Positions 24,878 to 33,043 of a stretch of 35,504 nt of DNA are shown here, one piece after another; positions within the stretch are counted from its first letter, which is position 1, and each line of letters starts with the position of its first letter. A program made the translations under genes and the position numbers. The stretch is taken from the NCBI RefSeq assembly GCF_003596335.1, contig NZ_QZCH01000033.1:1-35504 (forward strand). The letters are read 5' to 3'. The notes below the pieces were generated by a model. It ran no database searches and was not told the DNA's origin. It saw only the letters and a list, made by a program, of their open reading frames with translations. The stretch comes from Motilimonas pumila. GTDB taxonomy: Bacteria; Pseudomonadota; Gammaproteobacteria; Enterobacterales; CBDFNC01.

Positions 24878-24900
24878 AGCCGTTAGTATCCGTAACGGCT
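24878..24900 (-). terminator. Stem-loop downstream of fldB
   Basis: A perfect 8-bp stem (AGCCGTTA, 24878-24885; TAACGGCT, 24893-24900) with a 7-nt loop lies 19 nt past the fldB stop. No T-tract follows on the fldB strand, so it may be an mRNA-end structure or weak terminator rather than a full intrinsic terminator. Confidence 0.45.
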
Positions 24901-24919
24901 GGGAATTAACGGGGGCAAT

Positions 24920-25444
24920 TTATTGGTTGATGGCTTGCTCTAGCTCGGTCAGTACTTGCAAAGCCCAATCGTTGATTCTTTGGTCTGACAAGTCGTATTG
25001 ATTGTCTTCGTCTAAGGCCAGACCAACAAATTGATCGCCTTTTGGTGTCAGAGCTTTAGATGCTTCAAACTCATAACCTTGGGTTGAGGTGTAGCCCAAA
25101 AATATCGGTTGCTGGGGAGACAACTCGTCGTGCAGCATGCCTAACGCATCTTGAAACCATTGACCGTAACCTTCTTGGTCTCCCATGCCGTAAAGAGCGA
25201 CAAACTTTCCTGTTACATTGATACCGTTCACTTGTTCCCATAGCTCTGCCCAGTCTTCTTGTAGCTCGCCATAATCCCAAGTGGAAATGCCCAAAATGAG
25301 CATGTCGTATTGCTGCGTGTCAGTTAAAGGGCAATCTTTGATGTTGTGTAAAGTCACCAGTTCGGGGCCAATTGCGTCGCGAATTTTTTCAGCTGCAATT
25401 TCGGTATAGCAGGTGGTGGAGCCGTAAAACAGTCCAATTTTCAT
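24920..25444 (-). CDS. fldB: Flavodoxin 2 (FldB)
   Basis: The 174-aa FMN electron carrier has the phosphate-binding loop [12 protein letters not shown] at residues 4-15. The FMN-ring loops are [12 protein letters not shown] and [14 protein letters not shown]. The close match to E. coli FldB ([39 protein letters not shown]) and the position beside xerD, divergent, settle the name. The ATG at 25444 is used; the upstream extension to 25489 has no family counterpart. The ribosome site is weak. Confidence 0.95.
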   Translation of the reverse strand: MKIGLFYGSTTCYTEIAAEKIRDAIGPELVTLHNIKDCPLTDTQQYDMLILGISTWDYGELQEDWAELWEQVNGINVTGKFVALYGMGDQEGYGQWFQDALGMLHDELSPQQPIFLGYTSTQGYEFEASKALTPKGDQFVGLALDEDNQYDLSDQRINDWALQVLTELEQAINQ

Positions 25445-25540
25445 TTTTCTTATCCAACATCTAACGTTAACCGCCATCATATCAAACATCCACTACTGTT
25501 AGCGAGTCACTAAGTGGGATAGGATAAGCCCATTATTGGT

Positions 25541-26440
25541 ATGACTAGAGCCCAAATGAATCAGCTTGTTGAAGACTTTTTAGATGCGATGTGGTTAGAG
25601 CGAGGACTGGCCGAAAATACTTTGCAGTCTTATCGCCATGACTTAAACCATTTGGAGCAATGGGCAGACCAAAATGGGGCTAACTTACTGTTGCTTAGCC
25701 AAGGGCAGTTACAAGATTACTTAGCAGCACGAAAAGATGCTGGCTTCAAGGCCAGTTCGAGTGCACGTTTGCTGAGTGCTGTGCGACGTTTTTATCAATA
25801 TTTACACCGTGAAAAGATGCGAGATGATGATCCCAGTGCGTTGATCATGAATCCAAAGCTGCCAAAATACTTGCCCGCAGACTTATCCGAGTCGGAAGTT
25901 GACGCTCTGTTAATGGCGCCAGATTTAGATGACCCGATAGGCCTGAGAGATAAAGCCATGTTAGAGCTGCTTTATGCCACGGGTTTAAGGGTGTCAGAGT
26001 TGGTTAACTTAACCACCGACTCAGTGAGTTTGCGCCAAGGCGTAGTGCGGGTGGTGGGTAAGGGCAATAAAGAGCGCTTGGTGCCCATGGGCGAAGAAGC
26101 CATGTATTGGATTGCGCGTTTTTTCAAAGAAGCCAGAGCCATTTTATTAAAAGAAACCAGCGCGGATGTGGTATTCCCCAGTAGCCGCGCCAGAGTCATG
26201 ACAAGACAAACCTTTTGGCACCGTATCAAGCATTATGCCGTAGTGGCGAACATATCCACTCAGTTGTCGCCACACACTTTGCGCCATGCTTTTGCGACCC
26301 ATTTATTAAACCACGGCGCCGATCTTCGCGTAGTACAGCTGTTATTGGGGCACAGTGATTTATCAACCACCCAAATATATACCCATGTGGCCGGTGAAAG
26401 ACTCAAAGAATTGCATGAAACTCACCACCCTAGAGCATAA
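25541..26440 (+). CDS. xerD: Site-specific tyrosine recombinase XerD
   Basis: The 299-aa recombinase resolves chromosome dimers at dif together with XerC. It has a SAM-like N-terminal core-binding domain (WLERGLAENTLQSYRHDL). The catalytic set is Arg150 (TGLRVSEL), Lys174 (GKGNKER), His245 and Arg248 (SPHTLRHAFATHLLNHGAD), His271 (LGHSDLSTTQIY) and Tyr280. An ATG five codons downstream (25556) is also possible and gives a length nearer the family norm. The order xerD-dsbC-recJ matches E. coli. Confidence 0.95.
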   Translation: MTRAQMNQLVEDFLDAMWLERGLAENTLQSYRHDLNHLEQWADQNGANLLLLSQGQLQDYLAARKDAGFKASSSARLLSAVRRFYQYLHREKMRDDDPSALIMNPKLPKYLPADLSESEVDALLMAPDLDDPIGLRDKAMLELLYATGLRVSELVNLTTDSVSLRQGVVRVVGKGNKERLVPMGEEAMYWIARFFKEARAILLKETSADVVFPSSRARVMTRQTFWHRIKHYAVVANISTQLSPHTLRHAFATHLLNHGADLRVVQLLLGHSDLSTTQIYTHVAGERLKELHETHHPRA

Positions 26441-26550
26441 AGTGCTTGGGCTTTTTAAATAGCTGTGCATAATGCCTTAGACGAAACTTTTTTGGCCAAA
26501 CCTCGGTCAATATGATTTCAACCCTGTTACTCAAGCTTTTTGGAGTTATT

Positions 26551-27444
26551 ATGTGGAAAAAAACCTTGCTAGCTGCTGCCTTGTTAACCGGCCTTTCAGG
26601 TCAGGCTGTAGCGGAGACTACGGATGGTCAAACCAAGGAACTACAAAGCCAGCTTAGCTCAGCTCAAGCAGAAATCAGTAAATTACAAACTGCGCTAAAT
26701 GAAGCTGCGCAAAGTAATGCTGATTTAAAAACCGAGCTGAAAGCCATTAAAGCAGATCACCCTGATTTAGAAAAAGCCAAGCAGCAATCGCGTCACTTTG
26801 AAATGATCCGTGAACAGTTAGAAAAACTGAACATCGAAGCGTTTAATATCAACCGTAGCCCGGTTCCGGGTTTATATGAAGTGAGCTCAAGCGCAGGCTT
26901 GATTTACTCATCGCCAACAGCCACACATTTGATGTTTGGTACTTTGTACAAGTCTGACGACACCAGTGTGATTAATCTTAGCGATCAAGCGCTTGCTGTG
27001 ATTCGTAAAGAACGCATGGGTGAGTTTGAAAAAGACATGATTGTTTACCCAGCCAAAGAGGAAAAACACGTGATTACTGTGTTTACCGACACGGACTGTG
27101 GCTACTGCCGTAAACTGCATCGCGAAATGCAAGACTACAATGACCTCGGTATTACCGTGCGTTACTTAGCATTCCCACGCGGCGGTGAGCAATCAAAAAC
27201 GTATCGTGACATGGTGTCGATTTGGTGTGCACAAGACAAGCAAGAAGCAATGGACATTGCTAAAAGCGGTAAATCTGTAGGCAGCAACACTTGTGAGAAT
27301 ACCGTATTAGCGCAATATCAATTGGGCGGCGCATTTGGTGTAAATGGTACCCCAGCTATTGTCTTGCAAGATGGCAGCTTACAACCAGGTTATGTCCCAG
27401 CAGAGCGCCTAAAAATGCTACTTGATAGCCAAAAAGTGCAATAA
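26551..27444 (+). CDS. dsbC: Disulfide isomerase DsbC with an added N-terminal coiled coil
   Basis: The 297-aa periplasmic protein isomerises wrong disulfides. It has a signal peptide (cleavage near AVA-ETT, residue 21), the active site CGYC (183-186) in a thioredoxin fold, a second cysteine pair Cys226/Cys248, and cis-proline in NGTPAI (Pro268). The match to E. coli DsbC is long (EKHVITVFTDTDCGYCRKLH). E. coli DsbC is 236 aa; the extra about 60 residues (about 25-85) are a heptad-like helix rich in Gln, Ala, Leu and Lys, placed before the dimerisation domain. GGAG lies 5 nt before the chosen ATG. Confidence 0.93.
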   Translation: MWKKTLLAAALLTGLSGQAVAETTDGQTKELQSQLSSAQAEISKLQTALNEAAQSNADLKTELKAIKADHPDLEKAKQQSRHFEMIREQLEKLNIEAFNINRSPVPGLYEVSSSAGLIYSSPTATHLMFGTLYKSDDTSVINLSDQALAVIRKERMGEFEKDMIVYPAKEEKHVITVFTDTDCGYCRKLHREMQDYNDLGITVRYLAFPRGGEQSKTYRDMVSIWCAQDKQEAMDIAKSGKSVGSNTCENTVLAQYQLGGAFGVNGTPAIVLQDGSLQPGYVPAERLKMLLDSQKVQ

Positions 27445-27463
27445 TTTGCCTCTTTGTAACCAT

Positions 27464-27494
27464 AAGGCGACCTGAGGTCGCCTTTGTTGTTTTT
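27464..27494 (+). terminator. Intrinsic terminator after dsbC
   Basis: The stem AAGGCGACC / GGTCGCCTT (27464-27472, 27476-27484) with loop TGA is followed by TGTTGTTTTT. It stands between dsbC and recJ, so recJ probably has its own promoter or depends on read-through. Confidence 0.85.
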
Positions 27495-27533
27495 ACCCCT
27501 GCTTGTTTATTTCGTCTGATATGAGCCCTTTTT

Positions 27534-29255
27534 ATGCCTGAACTTCAAATATCTCGTCGCCCACGGGTGGATGACAGTCATTTGCCCGCTGAATTACATC
27601 CTGTATTGAAACAAATTTATGCAAGTCGTGGCATTAGCGACCCTGAACAGCTTAGCCTTGGAGTGGCGCAGCTGCACAAATACGATGGCATGAAAGGGGT
27701 GCAACAAGCCTGCGATTTATTACTCACAGCCATGACCCAAGAACAACGGATAATCATAGTGGGGGATTTTGACGCTGATGGCGCAACGAGCACTTCTGTG
27801 TGTGTGCTGGGGCTAAAAATGTTGGGTTGTCGCAATGTTGATTTCTTAGTGCCTAATCGCTTCGATTACGGCTATGGTTTGAGCCCTGAAACGGTTCAAC
27901 TTGCAGCAGACATGGGTGCTGAGTTGATTGTCACTGTCGACAATGGCATCTCCAGTATAGCCGGTGTGGCTGCTGCCAGACAAATGGGCATTAAGGTATT
28001 AGTGACGGATCATCACTTACCCGGTGACACCCTGCCGGACGCAGATGCCATTGTTAATCCTAATCAAGGCGACTGCGGTTTTCCCAGTAAAAACTTGGCC
28101 GGGGTTGGCGTGGCCTTTTATTTGTTACTTGCGTTGCGCCAGCAAATGCAGCAACAAGGGTTGTTTAGCCAAACGCCGCCCAATTTAGCCAACTTGTTAG
28201 ACATAGTTGCCCTCGGCACGGTCGCAGATGTGGTGCCCTTAGATCGCAATAATCGTATTTTAGTGCAACAGGGTATCAGCCGGATAAGAGCAGGGCGCTG
28301 CCGTCCCGGTATTCAGGCTTTGATTGAGGTTGCGGGGAAAAACCAGCAGCAGCTGGTGGCGTCGGACCTCGGTTTTTCCTTGGGGCCGCGCCTAAATGCA
28401 GCAGGCCGCTTGGATGAAATGAGCACTGGCGTGGCACTGCTGTTGTGCGACGATCTCCCCCAAGCGCGCAGCTTGGCGGTGGAACTAGATACCCTTAATC
28501 GCGAGCGCAAAGAAATCGAAACGGGTATGCAACAGGAAGCGATACGAACGCTGCAAAAAATTGAACTGAATGATCAAGACTTACCGACGGCAATTTGCTT
28601 ATACCAAGAAGATTGGCATCAGGGCGTCATTGGCTTAGTCGCTTCTCGAATTAAAGAACGTTATTACCGCCCGACGTTGGCTTTTGCCAGCGCTGGCGAT
28701 GGCCTGATAAAGGGCTCTGCACGTTCGATTCCAGGGATCCATATTCGAGACATGCTTGAACGTGTTGATAGTCAGCACCCAGGTATGATTACAAAGTTTG
28801 GTGGCCACGCGATGGCGGCGGGTTTGTCTCTAGCGCAAACGCATTTTGTCGAGTTTCAGCAGGCTTTGAATCAGGTGGTATTAGAGCATATTACTCCTGA
28901 AACCTTGCAAGGCGCGATTGTGACCGACGGCGAAATACCGGCTCAAGGTTTCAGCTTAGCATTAGCTGAGCAATTACGTTTTGCAGGTCCTTGGGGACAA
29001 GCATTTCCTGAGCCGATGTTTGATGGCAAGTTTAAGCTATTGCAACACCGTATTGTTGGCAGCAAGCATTTAAAAATGGTGTTAGAGCCAACCTCAGGAG
29101 GGCAAGCTGTCGACGCGATTGCTTTTAACGTCGACTTAGACTGTTGGCCAAATCCTTTAATTCGCCAGGTTGAGTTGGCATATCGCCTTGATATAAATGA
29201 GTTTAGAGGTAACCGCAGCGTGCAGTTATTAGTTGAACAAATCACGCCGGCTTAG
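27534..29255 (+). CDS. recJ: Single-stranded-DNA 5'-3' exonuclease RecJ
   Basis: The 573-aa exonuclease acts in recombination and mismatch repair. DHH-family metal-binding motifs are visible: GDFDADGATS (Asp78, Asp80, Asp82), VDNG (Asp136), DHH at 159-161 (VTDHHLPG), the aspartate in DIVALGTVADV, and DHHA1-domain KFGGHAMAAG with the preceding KGSARS. The length fits the family. The ribosome site is weak. In E. coli recJ is followed by prfB and lysS; here a convergent exporter gene follows instead. Confidence 0.95.
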   Translation: MPELQISRRPRVDDSHLPAELHPVLKQIYASRGISDPEQLSLGVAQLHKYDGMKGVQQACDLLLTAMTQEQRIIIVGDFDADGATSTSVCVLGLKMLGCRNVDFLVPNRFDYGYGLSPETVQLAADMGAELIVTVDNGISSIAGVAAARQMGIKVLVTDHHLPGDTLPDADAIVNPNQGDCGFPSKNLAGVGVAFYLLLALRQQMQQQGLFSQTPPNLANLLDIVALGTVADVVPLDRNNRILVQQGISRIRAGRCRPGIQALIEVAGKNQQQLVASDLGFSLGPRLNAAGRLDEMSTGVALLLCDDLPQARSLAVELDTLNRERKEIETGMQQEAIRTLQKIELNDQDLPTAICLYQEDWHQGVIGLVASRIKERYYRPTLAFASAGDGLIKGSARSIPGIHIRDMLERVDSQHPGMITKFGGHAMAAGLSLAQTHFVEFQQALNQVVLEHITPETLQGAIVTDGEIPAQGFSLALAEQLRFAGPWGQAFPEPMFDGKFKLLQHRIVGSKHLKMVLEPTSGGQAVDAIAFNVDLDCWPNPLIRQVELAYRLDINEFRGNRSVQLLVEQITPA

Positions 29256-29356
29256 CGTGTTGCTGAGCCTGTGATTGGAGCATCATGAGTTGTTCGCTTT
29301 CAACAATGCCAGCAATGTTGGCGGTGAGAGAATAACTTTAATCAAACTCCTGGGTT

Positions 29357-29953
29357 TTAGAGCAATAAAGACAAAGCAATACTTAACATAACAATGCCAA
29401 TAATACCTTCTAACACTTGCCAGGCTTTCGGCTTGGCAAACAAAGGGGCTAAAAACTTGGCGCCATAACCCAAGCTAAAGAAAAATACCCATGACGCGGT
29501 AATGGCCCCCGCCCCAAACAACAGTTGTTGTGGTTGATATTGGGTGGAGATGGAGCCAAGCAAAATCACGGTATCAAGATAAACGTGGGGATTTAGCCAA
29601 GTAAAGGCCAAACACACGCCAACAGTTTTTGCCAGAGAGGCCTTTGCGCTGTTGTCGGTTGTGAGCGCATGGCGTTGGGTGAGCGCAGACTTGAAACTTA
29701 ACAAAGCATAACAGGTTAAAAAGCCAGCTCCGCCGTAGCGTGCGAATGTTTCTATTTGTGGAAACTGTGCCACGATAGCGCCAAATCCTAATACCCCTAA
29801 CGCAATTAACGTAGCATCAGAAAGCGCGCAGACTAAGCAGACTGCCAGTACATGTTGATTTTTAATGCCTTGCTTTAACACAAAAGCATTTTGTGAGCCG
29901 ATGGCTAAAATCAAGGACAGGCCCAGTGAAAAACCGGCTATAAAGATGGACAT
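29357..29953 (-). CDS. argO: LysE/ArgO-family amino acid exporter
   Basis: The 198-aa inner-membrane protein has about six hydrophobic helices. The LysE-family signature is GSQNAFVLKQGI near the N-terminus, with TWLNPHVYLDTVILLGSI in the middle; the latter matches E. coli ArgO closely. ArgO exports basic amino acids such as arginine. The family is broad, so the substrate is inferred. The usual partner regulator ArgP is not next to it. The gene is convergent with recJ. Confidence 0.82.
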   Translation of the reverse strand: MSIFIAGFSLGLSLILAIGSQNAFVLKQGIKNQHVLAVCLVCALSDATLIALGVLGFGAIVAQFPQIETFARYGGAGFLTCYALLSFKSALTQRHALTTDNSAKASLAKTVGVCLAFTWLNPHVYLDTVILLGSISTQYQPQQLLFGAGAITASWVFFFSLGYGAKFLAPLFAKPKAWQVLEGIIGIVMLSIALSLLL

Positions 29954-30464
29954 AAAGCAAGCTACCTATTTGCCATAGTAAAATAGCAGTTATTCAATGT
30001 GGTGAGTCGTTGTGCCTTTAGAACAACCTAATTATGGTTATTCTGAAATAGATAATATCAGTTTAGGCTTTATTTAACCGCTAAAATTTGGCGGCGTCCA
30101 AGGGGGGAGAATAGCCGTATTCAACTCATTTAGCTTGGCGCATCACCAATGAAGATTAAGGAAGCGAGGTCACTAGGTTTACTAGGTGGACCTCTTACGG
30201 TCGAATTTGTCGAGATAAAATCGCGCTATTTGTGGTCAGCAGCTTGTGGTTTTAGTTATCTAAGCGAATATCGAATGACAAAGAGTAAAACGGTATCAAC
30301 TGCACCCTTCGGGCTGCGTGTGCGGGTCATTTCAAGTACATTATCGGTTTCTTACGTAACATAACTGTGCCACAAAACCTGATTCCTGGATCAATACCCA
30401 ACCATCACTGAAAAACTAGCTCGAAAGGCCAGCTTTCCCTGGGAGCGAGAAGATATTCGTTAAC
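29954..30464. other. Non-coding stretch of unclear origin
   Basis: These 511 bp between argO and the acyltransferase hold no convincing gene. An ATG frame at 30149-30364 (71 codons) has no ribosome site or recognisable motif. The stretch has an uneven composition (GGGGGGAG near 30103, then AT-rich), which would fit remnants of a mobile element, but I cannot see matching inverted ends. The argO promoter should lie within its first 100 bp. Confidence 0.4.
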
Positions 30465-31016
30465 CTAGAGCGTTTTTATGATTTTCGCAGGGTTGCCACC
30501 AACCAGAGTGTTTTTGGGAACATTTTTGGTAACAACTGAATTGGCTGCGACCACTGAATTCTCGCCTATTTCAACGCCTTTTAAGATGAGTGAGTTCATA
30601 CCAACCCATACATTTTTTCTGATTAAGATGGGAGCGCTCTCTGGTGGCAATCTTCGTTCTGCAATGTCAATGGATGTTCTGTGAGAGTCGTTATCCACTA
30701 TTCGACTACCAGGACCGAACATACAATGTTCTTCAATGGTGACTTTTGTTCTACAGTGAATTCGGGTGCCATTTAATAGACAATTATCTCCAATTGTAAT
30801 CTCGGAGTCTTTACAATGTGCTTGCAAGCCTGTTTTATAAGGCTCACCACCAGAGAAAGAGTTCAACTTAACGTTATGCCCAATTCGGATGTTGCCTATA
30901 GTGGTGAGCACAACTGATTTTCCTTTTAACTTTCTGCCATATGGAATACCTTTCATTTTTAATTTTGTTTTTAAAATTAAAAGCGAAGGTAAGTCCATTA
31001 ACTTCATGATTTTCAT
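30465..31016 (-). CDS. Left-handed beta-helix (hexapeptide) acyltransferase
   Basis: The 183-aa protein is built of hexapeptide repeats: IGNIRIGHNVKLNS, ITIGDNCLLNGTRIHCRTKV, TIEEHCMFGPGSRIVDNDSH, VWVGMNSLILKGVEIGENSV and VAANSVVTKNVPKNTLVGGN, closing with PAKIIKTL. The family transfers acetyl or other acyl groups from CoA to sugars or antibiotics; His in DNDSH is the probable catalytic base. It looks like the WcaF/maltose-acetyltransferase branch used for surface polysaccharides, but no polysaccharide genes are nearby. AGGAAG lies 4 nt upstream of the ATG. It is AT-rich and isolated, so it may be acquired. Confidence 0.82.
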   Translation of the reverse strand: MKIMKLMDLPSLLILKTKLKMKGIPYGRKLKGKSVVLTTIGNIRIGHNVKLNSFSGGEPYKTGLQAHCKDSEITIGDNCLLNGTRIHCRTKVTIEEHCMFGPGSRIVDNDSHRTSIDIAERRLPPESAPILIRKNVWVGMNSLILKGVEIGENSVVAANSVVTKNVPKNTLVGGNPAKIIKTL

Positions 31017-31301
31017 GTATCTTCCTACGTATGTCTTTATGACTTATGTGTTTTAATCGGTTTTGATGAAAGGTGGAATGCTTCCTTTCAAATTGCTCAC
31101 TATTGTCTTATCGCCACGGCATTTACCTCGTGAGAGTGCAATACAATAATGCGTGAATTGTATGGTATTTGTAGTTATGGTGTGTTGTGAATAAAGACTT
31201 AAAGTTGATTTTTTATTGTAACTTATTTGATGTTACGCTTGTGTGACGTTTGATCTAAACAATCCCTTGTTGCAGCGATTAAAAATAAACTCTCTAGGCG
31301 T

Positions 31302-31586
31302 TTAATATCGTCGGATTCTAAAAAAGACCTTGTGCGTAATTTGGCTACGAGGTATCCAACCAATATTTATACTTGAAATACTTGAGCTATGATCCCCAGC
31401 CAACAAGACTCTTTGCTTCGAGTCCACTTTTAAGACGCGCTTGATCATGTTTGGCAAACTTGGATGCTTCGCAATCACAAGCTCGCCTACCTGGATATTG
31501 AGAAAGTGAGAGTAAACTACAACAAAGTCACCATGGTGTAGGCTTGGCTGCATACTGGTGCCGGTGACTTTTAATAGTTTAAACAT
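31302..31586 (-). CDS. sodX: Nickel superoxide dismutase maturation protease SodX
   Basis: The 94-aa S26-type peptidase is minimal in size. The catalytic Ser11 stands in TGTSMQPSLHHGDFV and the general-base Lys49 in PNMIKRVLKV; LLAGDHSSS corresponds to the conserved GDN-S box of signal peptidases. In Ni-SOD operons such a protein removes the leader so that the metal-binding histidine becomes the N-terminus. It lacks an N-terminal membrane helix. It begins 10 nt after sodN ends, which strongly supports this role over general signal peptidase. Confidence 0.9.
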   Translation of the reverse strand: MFKLLKVTGTSMQPSLHHGDFVVVYSHFLNIQVGELVIAKHPSLPNMIKRVLKVDSKQRVLLAGDHSSSISSINIGWIPRSQITHKVFFRIRRY

Positions 31587-31596
31587 AGCGATCTAT

Positions 31597-32100
31597 TTAT
31601 GCAGATAGCTTAGGGTATATGACTACTTCTGCGGGTGGATAAGGGCAGGTCGCTTGGTAAACGGGAACGCCCTTGGTGAGCCAAAAAGCCTGAGCAAATT
31701 CGTTCACACTGTTCAGCAGTGCTAACGCATCTTCGCGGGCAATGCCTTGTTTAGCTTTTGAGGCTTGTAACATAATGGTGTGAACCAGCTCGCTCACCCC
31801 TTGCACTTGGTCAAATTGTGGTTGTTTAAAATAGTCCCCCCAGATCACGGCAATTTCTTGTTTCACTTTGATGCCATGGGCTTCTTTTTCACTAACCAAG
31901 CGTATTAATTGAGCATGATCTTTTACCGTCAATGCTTCTTTTTGATTAATCTCTTCAATTAAATCAACCATCCGAATGATGGTCAAAGCCGCGATTTGAG
32001 CGCCGCTTGGATCATAAATTTTACAAGGAATGTCGCAGTGAGCTGATACTTCAGATAAACCCAGTATGTTATCAAGCTGGCGTGTAAGTTGATGCAGCAT
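31597..32100 (-). CDS. sodN: Nickel superoxide dismutase SodN (precursor)
   Basis: The 167-aa precursor has a 20-residue leader ending SEVSA, followed by the nickel hook HCDIPCKIYDPSGAQ. His1, Cys2 and Cys6 of the mature enzyme bind nickel, and Tyr9 helps control substrate access. The helical bundle contains VIWGDYFKQPQFDQV, matching VLWSDYFKPPHFEKY of the Streptomyces enzyme as I recall it. It dismutates superoxide to oxygen and hydrogen peroxide, as a hexamer in known cases. The C-terminus is about 25 residues longer than in Streptomyces and carries an extra cysteine (ATCPYPP). GGAG lies 7 nt before the ATG. It is followed by its protease, sodX. Confidence 0.95.
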   Translation of the reverse strand: MLHQLTRQLDNILGLSEVSAHCDIPCKIYDPSGAQIAALTIIRMVDLIEEINQKEALTVKDHAQLIRLVSEKEAHGIKVKQEIAVIWGDYFKQPQFDQVQGVSELVHTIMLQASKAKQGIAREDALALLNSVNEFAQAFWLTKGVPVYQATCPYPPAEVVIYPKLSA

Positions 32101-32101
32101 G

Positions 32102-32305
32102 CTATTTCTCCGGTTGAGTTTTATTATGACGACGAAACAGCGTAATGCCGATCACAAGTGCAACACCGGCAACGGCTAACGCGGTAATTAAGTGTATTGG
32201 CTCGCTGGTCCAATGGCTATGATCATGGCCTTCGTGCGCCATCACTTGGCTGCTGGCCATTAAGCTTGTTGCTAAAGTTAGCCAAATAGTAGGTGTGTTG
32301 GTCAT
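32102..32305 (-). CDS. Small His-rich one-helix membrane protein of the Ni-SOD operon
   Basis: The 67-aa product has a signal peptide (cleavage near VMA-HEG). After cleavage the N-terminus would read HEGHDHSHW, a cluster of metal ligands, followed by one membrane helix (LITALAVAGVALVIGITLF) and a basic cytoplasmic tail (RRHNKTQPEK). Start choice: the ATG at 32305 has AGGA upstream and gives a proper signal peptide; the longer frame to 32344 does not. It ends 1 nt before sodN starts, so translation is probably coupled. A role in nickel capture or delivery to SodN is inferred from ligands and position; I know no characterised homologue. Confidence 0.75.
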   Translation of the reverse strand: MTNTPTIWLTLATSLMASSQVMAHEGHDHSHWTSEPIHLITALAVAGVALVIGITLFRRHNKTQPEK

Positions 32306-32359
32306 GGTGAGAGTCCTTTTTGATATATTTAAGTGCAAAGTCATTACCGACTTGAGGTA

Positions 32360-32803
32360 TTAATGAGCTCGCAGTGCATGGAGTTGGTTATCTATTTGCC
32401 ACAGGTGGTGTTGCAGTTGCTGGCTGTTGTCTAAGGCCATAAAATGGTGAGGGTAGTGTTGATTAAAACGCTGCCATTCCATTCTAATTTGTTGCACGCT
32501 ACGTAATATTGCATGTTGTTGAAGCTGGCTTATGGGAGTGGGTAAGTTTTGAATGTCAGTGACAGTTTGCAATAAATATTCGCAGGCTTGTTGTGGCTGT
32601 TGCTGATAAATTGCGATGTCTGAAAGGTTAAATAAACACACCATCACACTGGCCAAAGCAGCTTCTGGATCCACCTTAAATTCTTCTTCTAATCCCTGCC
32701 TTGCTATCTTTAACGCGCATTTATTCAAACGTTTAGCTTCAACATAATCTTGTGTTGAAAATGCGTTAGTCGCCTTTAGCATAGTGATTTCCCACAACGA
32801 CAT
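32360..32803 (-). CDS. DUF2753-like helical protein, first gene of the Ni-SOD operon
   Basis: The 147-aa soluble, all-helical protein starts MSLWEITMLKATNAFSTQDY. The pattern (WE..., a pair of TPR-like helices with AKRLNKCALKIARQGLEEEF, then SVMVCLFNLSDIAIYQQQ and a His-rich end QRFNQHYPHHFMALD) resembles what I recall of DUF2753 proteins of Vibrio, with moderate certainty. The function is unknown. The ATG at 32803 has AGGAG 5 nt upstream, which decides against the GTG at 32809. The gene lies 54 nt before the His-rich gene and just downstream of Fur-like boxes. Confidence 0.65.
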   Translation of the reverse strand: MSLWEITMLKATNAFSTQDYVEAKRLNKCALKIARQGLEEEFKVDPEAALASVMVCLFNLSDIAIYQQQPQQACEYLLQTVTDIQNLPTPISQLQQHAILRSVQQIRMEWQRFNQHYPHHFMALDNSQQLQHHLWQIDNQLHALRAH

Positions 32804-32831
32804 AATCACTCCTATCGAATTTTTTATAAAT

Positions 32832-32856
32832 GCTAATGCAAATAATAACTGTTATC
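32832..32856. promoter_or_regulatory. Two overlapping Fur-like boxes before the Ni-SOD operon
   Basis: GCAAATAATAACTGTTATC (32838-32856) matches 13 of 19 bases of the Fur consensus GATAATGATAATCATTATC. A second register shifted by 6 bp (32832-32850) matches 12 of 19. A 6-bp shift is the usual spacing of overlapping Fur boxes. The site lies about 30-50 nt upstream of the DUF2753-like gene, where a repressor would block its promoter. Nickel-responsive Nur is a relative and could use a related site. Confidence 0.45.
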
Positions 32857-33043
32857 AACCATGGTTGTTGCAGGGTTATATCGTAAAAGTCATGAAACTA
32901 TGATTTAACTCTCAATAAAAACTGAATATTCTTTTGACATATTATGTCTCATTGGTTAATTTACTGAGTCCGTAAAGCACAAAATTAAAACTCATTTTTA
33001 TAAAATTAACTCTTATCTTTGTATCCATTTTTTAGGTGAAAAC

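Noticed and set aside
30010..30075. 21-codon GTG frame that could be an argO leader peptide
   Set aside because: It runs on the plus strand, opposite to argO, has no run of basic residues and no attenuator hairpin.
30149..30364. 71-codon open frame between argO and the acyltransferase
   Set aside because: The translation has no recognisable motif, no good ribosome site and uneven composition; it lies in a stretch that looks non-coding.
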